A stretch of 36,961 nucleotides of DNA from Promethearchaeota archaeon (GTDB lineage: Archaea; Asgardarchaeota; Lokiarchaeia; Sigyniarchaeales; SOKP01): positions 1 through 36,961 of the forward strand of contig SDNL01000004.1 of assembly GCA_004524365.1 (NCBI GenBank), read 5' to 3'. The position numbers and the translations under genes were made by a program. The notes under the pieces were generated by a model. That model saw only the letters and a program-made list of their open reading frames with translations, was not told the origin of the DNA and did no database searches. Each line of letters starts with the position of its first letter. The stretch's first letter is position 1. Positions 1 through 10,540 of this stretch are shown one piece after another.

Positions 1-19
1 AATAAAAAATACTCGGTAC

Positions 20-44
20 TGTTTAGGGCGGGGAGGCTTCAATC
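20..44 (+). mobile_element. Possible IS200/IS605-family right-end / omega-RNA 3'-end-like remnant (tgtttagggcggggaggcttcaatc)
   Basis: GC-rich tttagggcggggaggcttcaatc motif in AT-rich intergenic DNA; nearly identical motif on the minus strand at 20284-20309; resembles the conserved 3' end of many tnpB-associated elements. No tnpB visible; one would lie left of the window. Confidence 0.45.
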
Positions 45-148
45 GTATGTAGAATAGATATTAAAAAAATTCTGAAATCCTTATACTTAAATAATTAAAT
101 TAGAATATTGTATATAATTTAAAATATAAAATATAATTCTGATTAAAA

Positions 149-829
149 ATGGACATCATATCAATGGTTTTTCAAGTAGTTACGGTTGTATCTGCGTTTT
201 ATGTTGTATTTCTTATCTTTCGTAAAAATTTTGAATATATAGGGAATAAATTATTTATAGTTTCTTTTTTCTTATTTGGTACATATGCACTCGTTTTATT
301 TCTTTATGAATTTCCCATCTCTATTTTAGTAAATGAGATTCTTCTTAATCTTTCATTATATTTAGTTGTTATTGGTGTTCTCTTCTTTGTTTTAAGTATG
401 CAAACTTTTACACAAGGATCTATGTTTTTAAAAGGGCTAACCACTAGAATTCTAATATTAATCACCATAATTATATGCATAATTTTAGCATTCTTTCCCT
501 ATAAAGTTTTACAGGTTTCTCCAAATATAGAAGCAAATAAAAACATAATCTCTCTGTTAGCCACGGGAGTCTTATCACTAGGATTTATGATCTATAATTT
601 AATCCTTCTTTATATAGCCTTAAGCAGAATTAATAAATCAGAAACATTTATTCGGAAGAAAATTAAAGTTCTAGCGATTGCTCAGATTATAGGATTAATG
701 TCACCTATTATGAGTGTAATTGGGAATATTTTAAAGAATGATATTATCCATGGATTAATGTTCATCTTTTTAGCAATTGCTATGGTGATCGTTGGCTTTT
801 TGATTAAACAAAAGGAGAAAATACCTTAA
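149..829 (+). CDS. Multi-pass (about 7 TM) membrane protein, unknown function
   Basis: ORF of 226 aa with about seven hydrophobic segments. Confidence 0.7.
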   Translation: MDIISMVFQVVTVVSAFYVVFLIFRKNFEYIGNKLFIVSFFLFGTYALVLFLYEFPISILVNEILLNLSLYLVVIGVLFFVLSMQTFTQGSMFLKGLTTRILILITIIICIILAFFPYKVLQVSPNIEANKNIISLLATGVLSLGFMIYNLILLYIALSRINKSETFIRKKIKVLAIAQIIGLMSPIMSVIGNILKNDIIHGLMFIFLAIAMVIVGFLIKQKEKIP

Positions 830-869
830 TAATAAATATTAAAGATTTTAATGCTTAAACTATTTTTTT

Positions 870-1499
870 TTATTTTATCTGTGCTTTAATTAATGAATAT
901 GTTTCTTTAATCCGAGATTCTATTGCCTGTAAACTACTTCCTTTAACTAACCAACTTCCAGCGCATGCTAAAACATTATCCATCTTTAGATAATTTATGA
1001 AATTGATATTATTTATTCCACCAGTAGGAATAAATTTCACTTTTTCAGATGGATACGGTCCAGATATTGCTTCCAAAAAAGAAATACCTCCAGATACTTC
1101 AGCTGGAAAGAATTTTAACACCTTTAATTTCCGTTCTAATCCCCATTCTATAAATGTCGGGGTGTTTATTCCCGGAATAATAAATATGTTATTATCTATA
1201 CAATAATCAACTAATTTAGAATTAAATCCAGGAGTAACGATAAATTTTGCTCCATTATTAACTGCTTTTTTAACTTGTTTTATGTTTAAAACAGTCCCAG
1301 CACCAACCAATAAGTTAGGATATTCCTTAGTAAGATTAAAAATGATATCCTTGGCGATCTCTGTTCTAAAGGTTATTTCCACAATAGGAAGATTTGAATT
1401 ATTTAAAACTTTCCCTAATTCCAGAGCAAAGTCCAAATTTTCGATGGAGGCAACGGGAATTACTTTTAAATTTTCAATAATATTATAAATTTTATTCAT
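870..1499 (-). CDS. eda: 2-dehydro-3-deoxy-phosphogluconate (KDPG/KHG) aldolase
   Basis: LVGAGTVLN, FFPAEVSGG, FIPTGGIN and AGSWLVKG motifs; start trimmed to MNKIYN at 1499 (ORF extends to 1529). Confidence 0.9.
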   Translation of the reverse strand: MNKIYNIIENLKVIPVASIENLDFALELGKVLNNSNLPIVEITFRTEIAKDIIFNLTKEYPNLLVGAGTVLNIKQVKKAVNNGAKFIVTPGFNSKLVDYCIDNNIFIIPGINTPTFIEWGLERKLKVLKFFPAEVSGGISFLEAISGPYPSEKVKFIPTGGINNINFINYLKMDNVLACAGSWLVKGSSLQAIESRIKETYSLIKAQIK

Positions 1500-1578
1500 G
1501 AGTATAATATAATAGAAAGAAATAATCATTTTATTAATTATATACTTTCTTTATTTATAATAAAAGAATGTTGTAAAA

Positions 1579-2616
1579 ATGACAGATAAAACACTTACAT
1601 TTGGAGAAATTCTACTCCGATTATCTCCCCCTAATTTTCAACGAATTGTACAAACTCGATCTTTTGAGGTCATATTTGGAGGTGCTGAAGCAAATGTTGC
1701 AGTTTCACTTGCTAATTTTGGAACAAATGTTGAATATTTAACGAGATTACCTAAAAATGAGCTTGGTGACGCTTGTCTTAATTATCTGAGACAATTTGGG
1801 GTTGATACGAAAAAGATTATAAGAGGAGGCAAGAGATTAGGAATATATTTCTTTGAAAAAGGCGTTTCCGTGCGATCGGGGAAAGTGATTTATGATAGAT
1901 CCCATTCTGCTTTATCCATGGCAACAAAAGAAATGTTTAATTGGGATTCTATTTTTCAAGGTATAGATTGGTTTCACTGGACAGGTATCACGCCTGCTCT
2001 TTCCGCTAATTTAGCTGAGATTTGCTTAAATGCATTACAACAAGCTAAAAAAAAGGGAATAATGATTTCTTGTGATTTAAATTATCGTAATAAATTATGG
2101 AAGTATGGAAAAGATCCAATAGAAATTATGCCTCAATTGGTTGAAAATTGCAATATTCTTATTGGAAGCAAATTTAATATTAAAAAAATGCTAGGAATTT
2201 CACTTTCTGATGTAGAAAATGATTCAGAAAGAAGTGAAATAGAAAAAAATAAACTCATAATTGAAAAAGTATTTGAAAAGTTTCCCAATATCGAAAAAAT
2301 AGCAATTACTATACGTAATTCAATAACATCATCCCATAATACACTAATGGGATTTCTTCACGATGGTGAAAAAATATATTCATCTCCAACTTATGATATT
2401 GATTTTATAGTTGACAGAGTGGGAGCCGGAGATGCTTTTAATGCCGGACTTATTTATGGATTAAAAGAGTTTGGTGAAAATTTGCAGAAAACAATAGATT
2501 TTGCTATTGCTGCAGCAGCTCTAAAACATACTATAATTGGCGATTTTAATATAGTTAATAAGAATGAAGTGGAGAAAGTATTGGAAGGTAATTCTTCGGG
2601 TATCATTTCCCGATAA
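1579..2616 (+). CDS. kdgK: PfkB-family sugar kinase, probable 2-keto-3-deoxygluconate kinase
   Basis: GGAEANVAVSLANFG N-terminal and DRVGAGDAFNAGLIYG C-terminal PfkB signatures; divergent from the KDPG aldolase. Confidence 0.9.
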   Translation: MTDKTLTFGEILLRLSPPNFQRIVQTRSFEVIFGGAEANVAVSLANFGTNVEYLTRLPKNELGDACLNYLRQFGVDTKKIIRGGKRLGIYFFEKGVSVRSGKVIYDRSHSALSMATKEMFNWDSIFQGIDWFHWTGITPALSANLAEICLNALQQAKKKGIMISCDLNYRNKLWKYGKDPIEIMPQLVENCNILIGSKFNIKKMLGISLSDVENDSERSEIEKNKLIIEKVFEKFPNIEKIAITIRNSITSSHNTLMGFLHDGEKIYSSPTYDIDFIVDRVGAGDAFNAGLIYGLKEFGENLQKTIDFAIAAAALKHTIIGDFNIVNKNEVEKVLEGNSSGIISR

Positions 2617-2622
2617 TATTAG

Positions 2623-3552
2623 TTATAATATATTATTTAGCCAAGGAACAATCTTCTCAAGGCAGACAGAGATATTCTCTTGAAATATTAGATGAGAAGC
2701 ATCTTCTATTATTTCTAATTTTTTATTTGGACAAGTTAATCGATTATAGATCTCTTCCATATAATCTTTAGAAAATAATACATCTTTTTCACCATTTATA
2801 ATCATTACTGGTGTTTTTATTTTCTCAATGGGTTTTGCTAACGGTGCTTTCATCTGGGTTCTTATTGCAGTAGTGGTATATTTATCAGCAAGGATCTCAT
2901 CATCTAAAAGGAGAGGGATTCGCTTTGAAAATCGTTCCGTTTTACATAAACGATAAAAATCTAAATATAAAAACACGCTAAACTGAGCTTTTGGTGCTAT
3001 TTTTGCAGCAACTGGGATAAAAGGTAATAATAATTTCAGCTTTAAATTCATTTCTATAATTTTTTGGTATGCTTTTTCATTAAAAATTGCCGCATTATGG
3101 CAAACTGCTCCAAAAAGTCTATCATCATCAAATGCTGCCGAGTAAAGAGCATTTATTCCGCCTAGGCTTGATCCCATAATAGCATTTCGATGACCATAGT
3201 TTTCTATAACCCATGTATTCACATCATAAATAGCTTTTGAAAGTAATTTCATATTAAAATGTCCTCTTTTTCCTCCACTTAAACCATGACCAGGTAAATC
3301 TAAAGCGACAACTCGAAATCTTTTTTTATACAAATTATAGAGCCATTCCGCATAAAATCTAGAATATACTGATGTTCCATGGCAAAATATAATCGTTTTG
3401 TCTAAATCTTTTTCTTTAGTATCAAATATATCTAAATGTATCTTAATTCCTTGAGAACTTATATATTCTTCGTGAATTAACTCCTTAATCTTTTCTGGCT
3501 CTTCATCTACAACATAATTGAACCAATAATCCTTATATGTAAGTTTTGACAT
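2623..3552 (-). CDS. Alpha/beta hydrolase (monoacylglycerol-lipase-like)
   Basis: CHGTSVYSRFYAEW, DLPGHGLSGG, GSSLGG nucleophile elbow, NGEKDVLF, and a C-terminal SH likely catalytic His. Confidence 0.85.
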   Translation of the reverse strand: MSKLTYKDYWFNYVVDEEPEKIKELIHEEYISSQGIKIHLDIFDTKEKDLDKTIIFCHGTSVYSRFYAEWLYNLYKKRFRVVALDLPGHGLSGGKRGHFNMKLLSKAIYDVNTWVIENYGHRNAIMGSSLGGINALYSAAFDDDRLFGAVCHNAAIFNEKAYQKIIEMNLKLKLLLPFIPVAAKIAPKAQFSVFLYLDFYRLCKTERFSKRIPLLLDDEILADKYTTTAIRTQMKAPLAKPIEKIKTPVMIINGEKDVLFSKDYMEEIYNRLTCPNKKLEIIEDASHLIFQENISVCLEKIVPWLNNIL

Positions 3553-3700
3553 CTTTCGCTCTACTTATACACTTTTTAATAACTATTTTAAATTTAGATT
3601 ATATTTCATTAATAAAATATTTGATAATTAATTATGAACTAACTAGCAATTAATGAAAATTTAACCTTAAACTCAACCCATTTTTAAGGGTGTGAATAAA

Positions 3701-4555
3701 ATGAGAATAAATAAAATTTTTATCGAGCATAAACTTAAGGAATTTTTAAGAGAGGATTGTAGTTTCAAGGATGTGAGCTCGGAATTTATTCCGCCTAAAT
3801 CTTCCACATCTGCAAAAATTATCGCGAAAAGCGATGGTTATATCTCTGGATTAGAAGTCATTAAAATCCTTTTTCAACTATTAGATGTCTCTATTAAACT
3901 TCTTAAGAAGGATGGAGACCCAATTCATCCTGGTGATACAGTTATAGAATTAAAAGGGAATACAAGAGATATATTGCTAGGAGAGAGAGTTGGGTTGAAT
4001 CTACTAACATTAATGAGTTCTATAACAACTACAACAAAAAAGTTTACTAAGATTATTGAAAAATCTCAGAAACAAGTAAAAATTGCTTGTACGAGAAAAA
4101 CAACTCCTGGGTTAAGAATATTTGAAAAATTGGCAGTTCAAATTGGTGGAGGAGACACACATCGGTATTCTTTAGACGATATGATCTTATTAAAAGATAC
4201 TCATTTAAAATTCTATAATGGTGATATTAAAAAATTACTTTCCGAGGTTAGAAAAAATGCGAGTTTTTCTAAAAAAATCGAATTGGAAATCGAAAATGTG
4301 AAAGATATAGTTTCTGCTGTTAATAATGGGGTTGATATCATTATGCTTGATAATATGTCTCCAGCAGAGGCGAGAGATGCTGTAAATTTGCTCAGAGAAA
4401 AGGATTTACGAGATAAAGTTAAAATTGAAATATCAGGCGGTATAACTATTGATAATATCAAAACTTACCTTGATGCTGAACCTGATATTATTAGCACGAG
4501 CGAACTAACTCTTATTCCCTCCGAAAAAGTAGATCTTTCTCTTCGTTTTGAGTAA
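3701..4555 (+). CDS. nadC: Nicotinate-nucleotide pyrophosphorylase (quinolinate phosphoribosyltransferase)
   Basis: RKTTPGLRIFEKLAVQIGGGDTHRYSLDDMILLKDTH and EISGGI motifs; ATG at 3701 follows a GGGTG SD-like site (ORF track uses GTG at 3692). Confidence 0.88.
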   Translation: MRINKIFIEHKLKEFLREDCSFKDVSSEFIPPKSSTSAKIIAKSDGYISGLEVIKILFQLLDVSIKLLKKDGDPIHPGDTVIELKGNTRDILLGERVGLNLLTLMSSITTTTKKFTKIIEKSQKQVKIACTRKTTPGLRIFEKLAVQIGGGDTHRYSLDDMILLKDTHLKFYNGDIKKLLSEVRKNASFSKKIELEIENVKDIVSAVNNGVDIIMLDNMSPAEARDAVNLLREKDLRDKVKIEISGGITIDNIKTYLDAEPDIISTSELTLIPSEKVDLSLRFE

Positions 4556-4718
4556 ACTTTTCGGGATTGATAAAATTACATATTATAATCTCATCCTTCT
4601 TCTGATTCAATAACGGACTCTTTCAAAACAATTTTTTTCAGAATTTCTAATAAGATGAATTAAAAAATATAATCATTTTATCTCAAATTTAGTATAAATT
4701 AAGGAAAATAAATAGAGA

Positions 4719-5393
4719 TTAAAGATTTTTTAACTGTTTCCTAGGAGCGTTTGAAAATAAACCTTTAAACATTGCTTTAAATTTGCTTAAATCCTCATCA
4801 TCTAAAACATAAGGCTCTCCTGCTTGGAGGGCACCCCAATAAATCTTTGCTAATTTTTCTGTCAATTCTGCAAATTTGACAGCATGGTCAATAGATCGAC
4901 CACATAAAATAGAACCATGATTTGCTAAAAGTGCACTATTTTTATAATCTAAAGCATTTAATGCCACACTACCTAAATCTGTAGTATGCGCTTCCCCATA
5001 AGAGCTTACGTCTACTCCACCTCCTAAAAAGACGACTTGTTCTTCCATTATTATTGGTATACTTTTTCGAAGCACAGATAGCATAGTTGCATAAGTTGAA
5101 TGAGTATGAATTACCGCATTCACTTTTTTCCGAGCCTTATAAATTGCAGTGTGCATTTTTGCTTCTGTTGAAGGTAATTTGCCACTACTTAGCGTTTCTC
5201 CCTCAAAGTTCATATGTACCACATTTTCTGGTTTCAAATCAAAATATTGATTAAATGATGGCGTAATATAGAATTCATCTTCTTTTTCTCCCCTTATAGA
5301 GACATTTCCCTCTCCTGCTTCCACTAATCCTCTCTCAAATATAGCTTTTGCAGCTCTTACTATATCTTCTCTAATTTTCTCTTCATTTACCAT
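4719..5393 (-). CDS. fucA: Class II aldolase/adducin family protein (L-fuculose-phosphate aldolase-like)
   Basis: GNVSIRG, HTHSTYATMLS, ALLANHGSILCG motifs. Confidence 0.85.
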   Translation of the reverse strand: MVNEEKIREDIVRAAKAIFERGLVEAGEGNVSIRGEKEDEFYITPSFNQYFDLKPENVVHMNFEGETLSSGKLPSTEAKMHTAIYKARKKVNAVIHTHSTYATMLSVLRKSIPIIMEEQVVFLGGGVDVSSYGEAHTTDLGSVALNALDYKNSALLANHGSILCGRSIDHAVKFAELTEKLAKIYWGALQAGEPYVLDDEDLSKFKAMFKGLFSNAPRKQLKNL

Positions 5394-5678
5394 ATAATTA
5401 TCCCTTTTTTAGTTGAAGTTTCTAATTTTTTATTTTAACTCATATAGATTAAGGATATTTCAAAAATAAGTTTTTTTGGACCAGAAGCAATTAAGAGGGT
5501 TTTATTATTCCACCAATTTATTGAGAAAAACTTGATTAAAATTATTTTTTAAAGGGAAGAATTATTTAAACAAAAGAGAAAAATATTAGCTCTCTTTTTT
5601 TCCGTATTTTCCAGAATTTTTAATAAAAAAAATTTACTTTCTATGATAATAATCGTTTTTTATTGGGGTTAACTTTTA

Positions 5679-6962
5679 TTGGATTTAAACAAAATTAAAC
5701 TAAGTACAAGTAGATACTTCATTGGATTATCTTCATTTCAAAGTCTTATAATGTTTAGAAGAGGTTTATTCTATACATATCTATCGATTTATATGCGTGA
5801 CTTTTTACAATTATCTGTAACAGCAACGACCCTTTATGCTACTCTTCCAATGATTGTTAGTGTTCTGATGCAAAACTTTATCTGGGGCCCACTTAGTGAT
5901 AAACTTCAAAAACGCAGAACATTTATTATTTTAGGAGAGATATTAGCAGGTATTGGAACTATATCTGTTTGGGGTGTACATTTTCTCGTTTCAAACTTAC
6001 TTATCGCGGGTTATATAATAATAATTGGTCTCTCTTGCACGGAAGCTTTTTGGGGTATGTCTAATATTGGTTGGACTGCTCTTATTAGTGATTTATATCC
6101 ATCAGAAAAGCGTAGTAAAATAATGGGACAATTATCTAGTATTGGTGGTCTTGGAAGAATTATTGGTATTACAATTGGTGGATTTTTATATGATGGGGGA
6201 TGGGGTTTTCGAAATGGATTATTATTTTTTGCGGCGTCATTTGTAATGTTTATTTCTACTATTCCTATGCTTTTTGCCCCAGAAGGAGGAATTAATGTAC
6301 CGGAGTTAAAAAAAGAGAGCCAATTAAAAAATACTATTAATAATAATTTAACTACAAGATTAAAACTGATCTTTTTTATTTTTATAATTTCATTAGTTTT
6401 CATTAATTTTGGGAGGAATAGTATTTCTGTGACCTATTCACAATTCCTTATTCTAGATTCAAGTTTTAATGTAGACAGTATTCTTTTAAGCTTTATTACA
6501 AATACACGTTCACTTGCCGTTCTATCTATTGGATTACTGGTAGGTGCATTAAGTAAAAGGATAGGATATGCGTATACATTAATCTCTGGAACATTAATAG
6601 CTATAATCGCCCTTTTAATGACTGCATTGACAAACTCCTTATTTTTTATATTTGTAGGTAGTTTTTTAATCGGAACGGGAGAAGTAATCATCTACTCCTC
6701 TTCTTATAGTATAGCATCAAATTTAATTCCAAAAAAAATACGGGCAAAATTATTTGGAGTTTATAACACTACATTTTTTCTCTCTTGGGGATTGGCAGGA
6801 ACAATTATTGCAGGACCTCTCATAGATGTCTTGATCCTAAATGGTTTTACGGAAGTTTTTTCCTATCAAATGTCATTCATAATGGCTGCAATTATAACGG
6901 GTATAGGTCTCCTAATTTATACTTTATTGGAATTTAAATTAAGAAAAACAGAAGAAATCTAA
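5679..6962 (+). CDS. MFS transporter
   Basis: 12-TM pattern; GPLSDKLQKRRTFI loop 2-3 MFS signature; TTG start. Confidence 0.85.
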   Translation: MDLNKIKLSTSRYFIGLSSFQSLIMFRRGLFYTYLSIYMRDFLQLSVTATTLYATLPMIVSVLMQNFIWGPLSDKLQKRRTFIILGEILAGIGTISVWGVHFLVSNLLIAGYIIIIGLSCTEAFWGMSNIGWTALISDLYPSEKRSKIMGQLSSIGGLGRIIGITIGGFLYDGGWGFRNGLLFFAASFVMFISTIPMLFAPEGGINVPELKKESQLKNTINNNLTTRLKLIFFIFIISLVFINFGRNSISVTYSQFLILDSSFNVDSILLSFITNTRSLAVLSIGLLVGALSKRIGYAYTLISGTLIAIIALLMTALTNSLFFIFVGSFLIGTGEVIIYSSSYSIASNLIPKKIRAKLFGVYNTTFFLSWGLAGTIIAGPLIDVLILNGFTEVFSYQMSFIMAAIITGIGLLIYTLLEFKLRKTEEI

Positions 6963-7076
6963 TTTGATTTCAATTAATTATTAGGGGGTATTTATTTAAA
7001 TATATTTAATTGTTATTTCAATTAAGTTATAAAACAATTTTTTATTAAGAATATTTCCCTGATAAAATAGGATAAA

Positions 7077-8165
7077 ATGCCTCGTTTTGTATTACACGCT
7101 GACCTTGATTGTTTTTTTGCCTCAGTTGAAATGCGGGATAATCCCGAATTAAAGGGTAAGCCTGTTATTATCGGAGCAGATCCTAAGGGAGGTGAGGGAA
7201 GAGGAGTTATATCAACATGCTCTTATGAGGCTAGAGAATATGGGTTACACTCTGCTATGCCAATTTCAAAAGCATATAAATTATGTCCTCATGGGATTTA
7301 TTTACGGGTTGATGGAAAAAAGTATTCTAAGGTTTCAGATGAAGTAATGGAAATTTTAGAATCTTTTGCCGATAAATTTCAGAAAGTGAGTGTTGATGAG
7401 GCATATTTGGATGTATCTGAAAGTTGTATTAATTTTGATGAGGTAAAACAATTAGCTTATACTATTAAGGAAGAAATAAAGAGATGTTTGGGAATTACAT
7501 GTTCAATAGGAGGTTCAAATTCTAAAAGCATCGCAAAGATCGCCTCAGACCAAAATAAACCTGATGGAATATGTATTGTCAAACCCAATGATATTAAAGA
7601 ATTCTTAAGTCCAATGAAAATAACAAGGATCCCTGGAATTGGGAAAAAAACAAAAAACCCCTATTATAAACAAGGAATTAGAAATATAGGAGATCTGTAT
7701 GATTTTCCCCTATATAAGATGATGAATCTGTTTGGTAAGCATAGTAAATGGGTTTGGAAAGTTATTAACGGATTAGATAAAAGAAAAGTTAAAGAAGGTC
7801 ATAAAGGAAGAAAATCGATAAGTAAAGAGCGAACTTTTTACAAAGATACTAATAACCAACAACAAATTGTCTCTACAATTGAGAAACTCAATATAATATT
7901 GCACAAAAAATTAATTCAAAAAAATATTGCCTATCGCACAATTACTTTAAAAATAAGATTTGAAAACTTCCGAACTTATACAAGATCCTATTCACTAGAC
8001 TACCCTATATGTGATCAAAATAAAGCTTTGGAAATAATAGTAGATCTTTATGAGGAGTTTTCTAAAATGTTTAAAAAGGTTCGCTTAATTGGGGTCAAAT
8101 TCTCTAATTTTGAGAGAACACCAAAAATTTTACAAACAAATCTAATGATGTTTGTTAATTGTTGA
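7077..8165 (+). CDS. dinB: Y-family DNA polymerase IV (Dpo4/DinB)
   Basis: HADLDCFFASVEMRDNP, CSYEAREYGLHSAMP, SVDEAYLDVS, PGIGKKT motifs. Confidence 0.95.
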   Translation: MPRFVLHADLDCFFASVEMRDNPELKGKPVIIGADPKGGEGRGVISTCSYEAREYGLHSAMPISKAYKLCPHGIYLRVDGKKYSKVSDEVMEILESFADKFQKVSVDEAYLDVSESCINFDEVKQLAYTIKEEIKRCLGITCSIGGSNSKSIAKIASDQNKPDGICIVKPNDIKEFLSPMKITRIPGIGKKTKNPYYKQGIRNIGDLYDFPLYKMMNLFGKHSKWVWKVINGLDKRKVKEGHKGRKSISKERTFYKDTNNQQQIVSTIEKLNIILHKKLIQKNIAYRTITLKIRFENFRTYTRSYSLDYPICDQNKALEIIVDLYEEFSKMFKKVRLIGVKFSNFERTPKILQTNLMMFVNC

Positions 8166-8514
8166 TTCTTTAAAATTGAATAATGTTCAAAAACGATTAT
8201 TAACTCTTTTTATGTTTCTAATTGATGATTAATCTGAGATTTCCTAATTTTTATTTCGGGTAGAATCTTTAATTTATATAATACAATCATTTAAGCTTCA
8301 TATGTAGTTTTCCTATTTATTTATGCTTATAAGATTTAATACATACGATTCTGGACAGTGTTCATTAATATATTTATGAAAAAAAATTTAATTTTCGGCG
8401 AAACGTCTTATATTAATCATTTAAATCAATCATATAATCATAGAAAATTAAAAGAATAGATTTATATATCTAACTTTCTTTCCTTTTTTCATTGAAATTC
8501 ATTAAAAAACCATT

Positions 8515-8529
8515 CATCATCATCATCAT
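8515..8529 (+). repeat. (CAT)5 microsatellite directly upstream of a start codon
   Basis: catcatcatcatcat read directly. Confidence 0.9.
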
Positions 8530-8534
8530 TGAAA

Positions 8535-9215
8535 ATGGTAATTAAATTCCGAAAAAACATAAGAACTTGGAATATAATTGTTTTATTAATAATCCTCGGC
8601 ATTTTGACACTTTCTGCTATTGGTAATGAAAATCAATTTGAGGAAAAAAATACTCTTACTACAGATCTTTATATATATGAATCAAGTTCTATTTTTTCAT
8701 CTTTTAATGACACAATAATTGATGAAGACCCTCATTTAGAATTTGATTGGCGTTATATAGATGATGATAATTCAGGTGAATCATCAGGGAATAATGATAG
8801 AGTTGCTGATACTGGTGAAACTATTCAATTAAGAATCTCACTAAAAAATACCGGGAGTGGGACAGCTTATGGTGTAAGTGCGACTTTATCAACCTCAGAT
8901 TCATTAATTACTATTACGGATAATTATGAAACATATCCAGATATTCATGCAGGTTCCATAGAGTTATGTGATAATTATTATATATTCTCAATAAAACCAT
9001 CAACTTTTGGTCGAAGAGTGAACTTTACATTAGCTATCACTTGTTTACAAAATGATTGGATAAACAAATTTTCTATCCAAGTTTATGGAGATTATGGGGG
9101 AGTTTATTATCCAAACATTCCTAGCTTTCCACTAATACTATTTGTACCAATAGCAATGAGTACTATTATTTTCTCATTAATTCTATATAAAAAAAAACTA
9201 AACTTAAATCATTAA
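8535..9215 (+). CDS. Secreted/membrane-anchored protein with CARDB-like extracellular domain
   Basis: N-terminal signal/TM, GETIQLRISLKNTGSGTAYGVSATLST CARDB-like repeat, C-terminal TM; ATG at 8535 preferred over TTG at 8529. Confidence 0.6.
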   Translation: MVIKFRKNIRTWNIIVLLIILGILTLSAIGNENQFEEKNTLTTDLYIYESSSIFSSFNDTIIDEDPHLEFDWRYIDDDNSGESSGNNDRVADTGETIQLRISLKNTGSGTAYGVSATLSTSDSLITITDNYETYPDIHAGSIELCDNYYIFSIKPSTFGRRVNFTLAITCLQNDWINKFSIQVYGDYGGVYYPNIPSFPLILFVPIAMSTIIFSLILYKKKLNLNH

Positions 9216-9340
9216 TAAACATCTAACTATTTGATTCTTTTTATATAGAAAACTGGTTTTTTTATCTATTCCTTTACTCTATAAATTTTATTAATCTTCA
9301 GAACTCAACTGAATTTATTTTAGAGAATTATTATAAATAA

Positions 9341-10540
9341 TCATATAACTTTTTTCTGTGTTTCGGTCGAAGTTAGGATAGGCATAGTTTCCAATTTTAA
9401 TGGGGGTTGGACTATTTCCTCTTTATATATAAGATTCGCAATTAAATTCGCTGCAACACCTAATTGATGTTTTAGGGAAAAATGATTTCCAATTAATCCA
9501 TGAATCCCTTTTGTTACAAGTCCCACTCCAAGCACTATCATAGACCAAAATATAAATACAAGCCATAAATCCAGAGCTGGAATAAAAAATATATCAAAAA
9601 TATAGTGTAAGAGAAAGATTGAAAGAGAATAATAAGAAAAGTAATATACAAATCGATATTTTTCATTTATTTTCAAAAACTGGCTTTTCTCAATTGTTAA
9701 CATAAGAGTATATGCATTTATTAACATCCCTAAAGAATATGTGAGCCAACTTATTGAACGGAAGGAAAATAAAAATGATTTGTCTCCCATTGAGATTATT
9801 CCAGGGGGAATAAGAAAAATTCCTGCTAAAATTAATGAAGTTCCTATTAAAAATAAAGGTATAATTCTTTTCTTAAAAAATGTAAGATTTGGATTATTTA
9901 TAATTGGATTATTATAATGTTCATGAATAATATCTCCAAAAAAGGCGCCTATAATGAAAAATGGAAAAAATCCGAGGATCGGGCTTAAATGATCTCCATT
10001 AAACAAGATAAATTGAATAATGAATAGGGGATGATTATATTCGGCTTTAAAGGGATATAAAAAACTGATAAGAATTTGATATAGAATTAATGAAGATAAA
10101 GCCGCGAGAATTTTATAATATTTATTCCTATTTAATAAGGGCCATGCTAAAATCATTGAAATTGGTAATGTTTGTAAAATAAACCATATCCATATTACTG
10201 TAGGGTCTTGTCCTGAAACTACGAAATAGATAAATAGATTAAACCCAAAACTAAGAACTAAAAGTAAAATTGCCTTTAAAAAGTACTTTAAACGCAGTTT
10301 TTTATAAATATTATCTTGTTTGCTAAACGTCTTTTGGTATTTTTTTCTATGAGATAAAGTGATTCCTAATCCTGAAACAAAGAGAAACGCACCAGAACCA
10401 AACCCATCAAAAATATTTACAATTAGATCAAGTAAGGGAAATGCGTTTGCATTCGCTAACCAGAGGGTTATATGTTGGAACAACATCCATATAATGCATG
10501 CACCACGTAAAAAGTCTAAACTGTGTAATCTTTTATCCAT
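9341..10540 (-). CDS. Heparan-alpha-glucosaminide N-acetyltransferase-like (DUF1624-like) multi-pass membrane protein
   Basis: MDKRLHSLDFLRGACIIWMLFQHI N-terminus and about 10 TM segments. Confidence 0.65.
   Translation of the reverse strand: MDKRLHSLDFLRGACIIWMLFQHITLWLANANAFPLLDLIVNIFDGFGSGAFLFVSGLGITLSHRKKYQKTFSKQDNIYKKLRLKYFLKAILLLVLSFGFNLFIYFVVSGQDPTVIWIWFILQTLPISMILAWPLLNRNKYYKILAALSSLILYQILISFLYPFKAEYNHPLFIIQFILFNGDHLSPILGFFPFFIIGAFFGDIIHEHYNNPIINNPNLTFFKKRIIPLFLIGTSLILAGIFLIPPGIISMGDKSFLFSFRSISWLTYSLGMLINAYTLMLTIEKSQFLKINEKYRFVYYFSYYSLSIFLLHYIFDIFFIPALDLWLVFIFWSMIVLGVGLVTKGIHGLIGNHFSLKHQLGVAANLIANLIYKEEIVQPPLKLETMPILTSTETQKKVI

Noticed and set aside
6011-6403. 130-aa minus-strand ORF antisense to the MFS gene
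   Set aside because: Antisense to a clear MFS transporter; no recognisable features.
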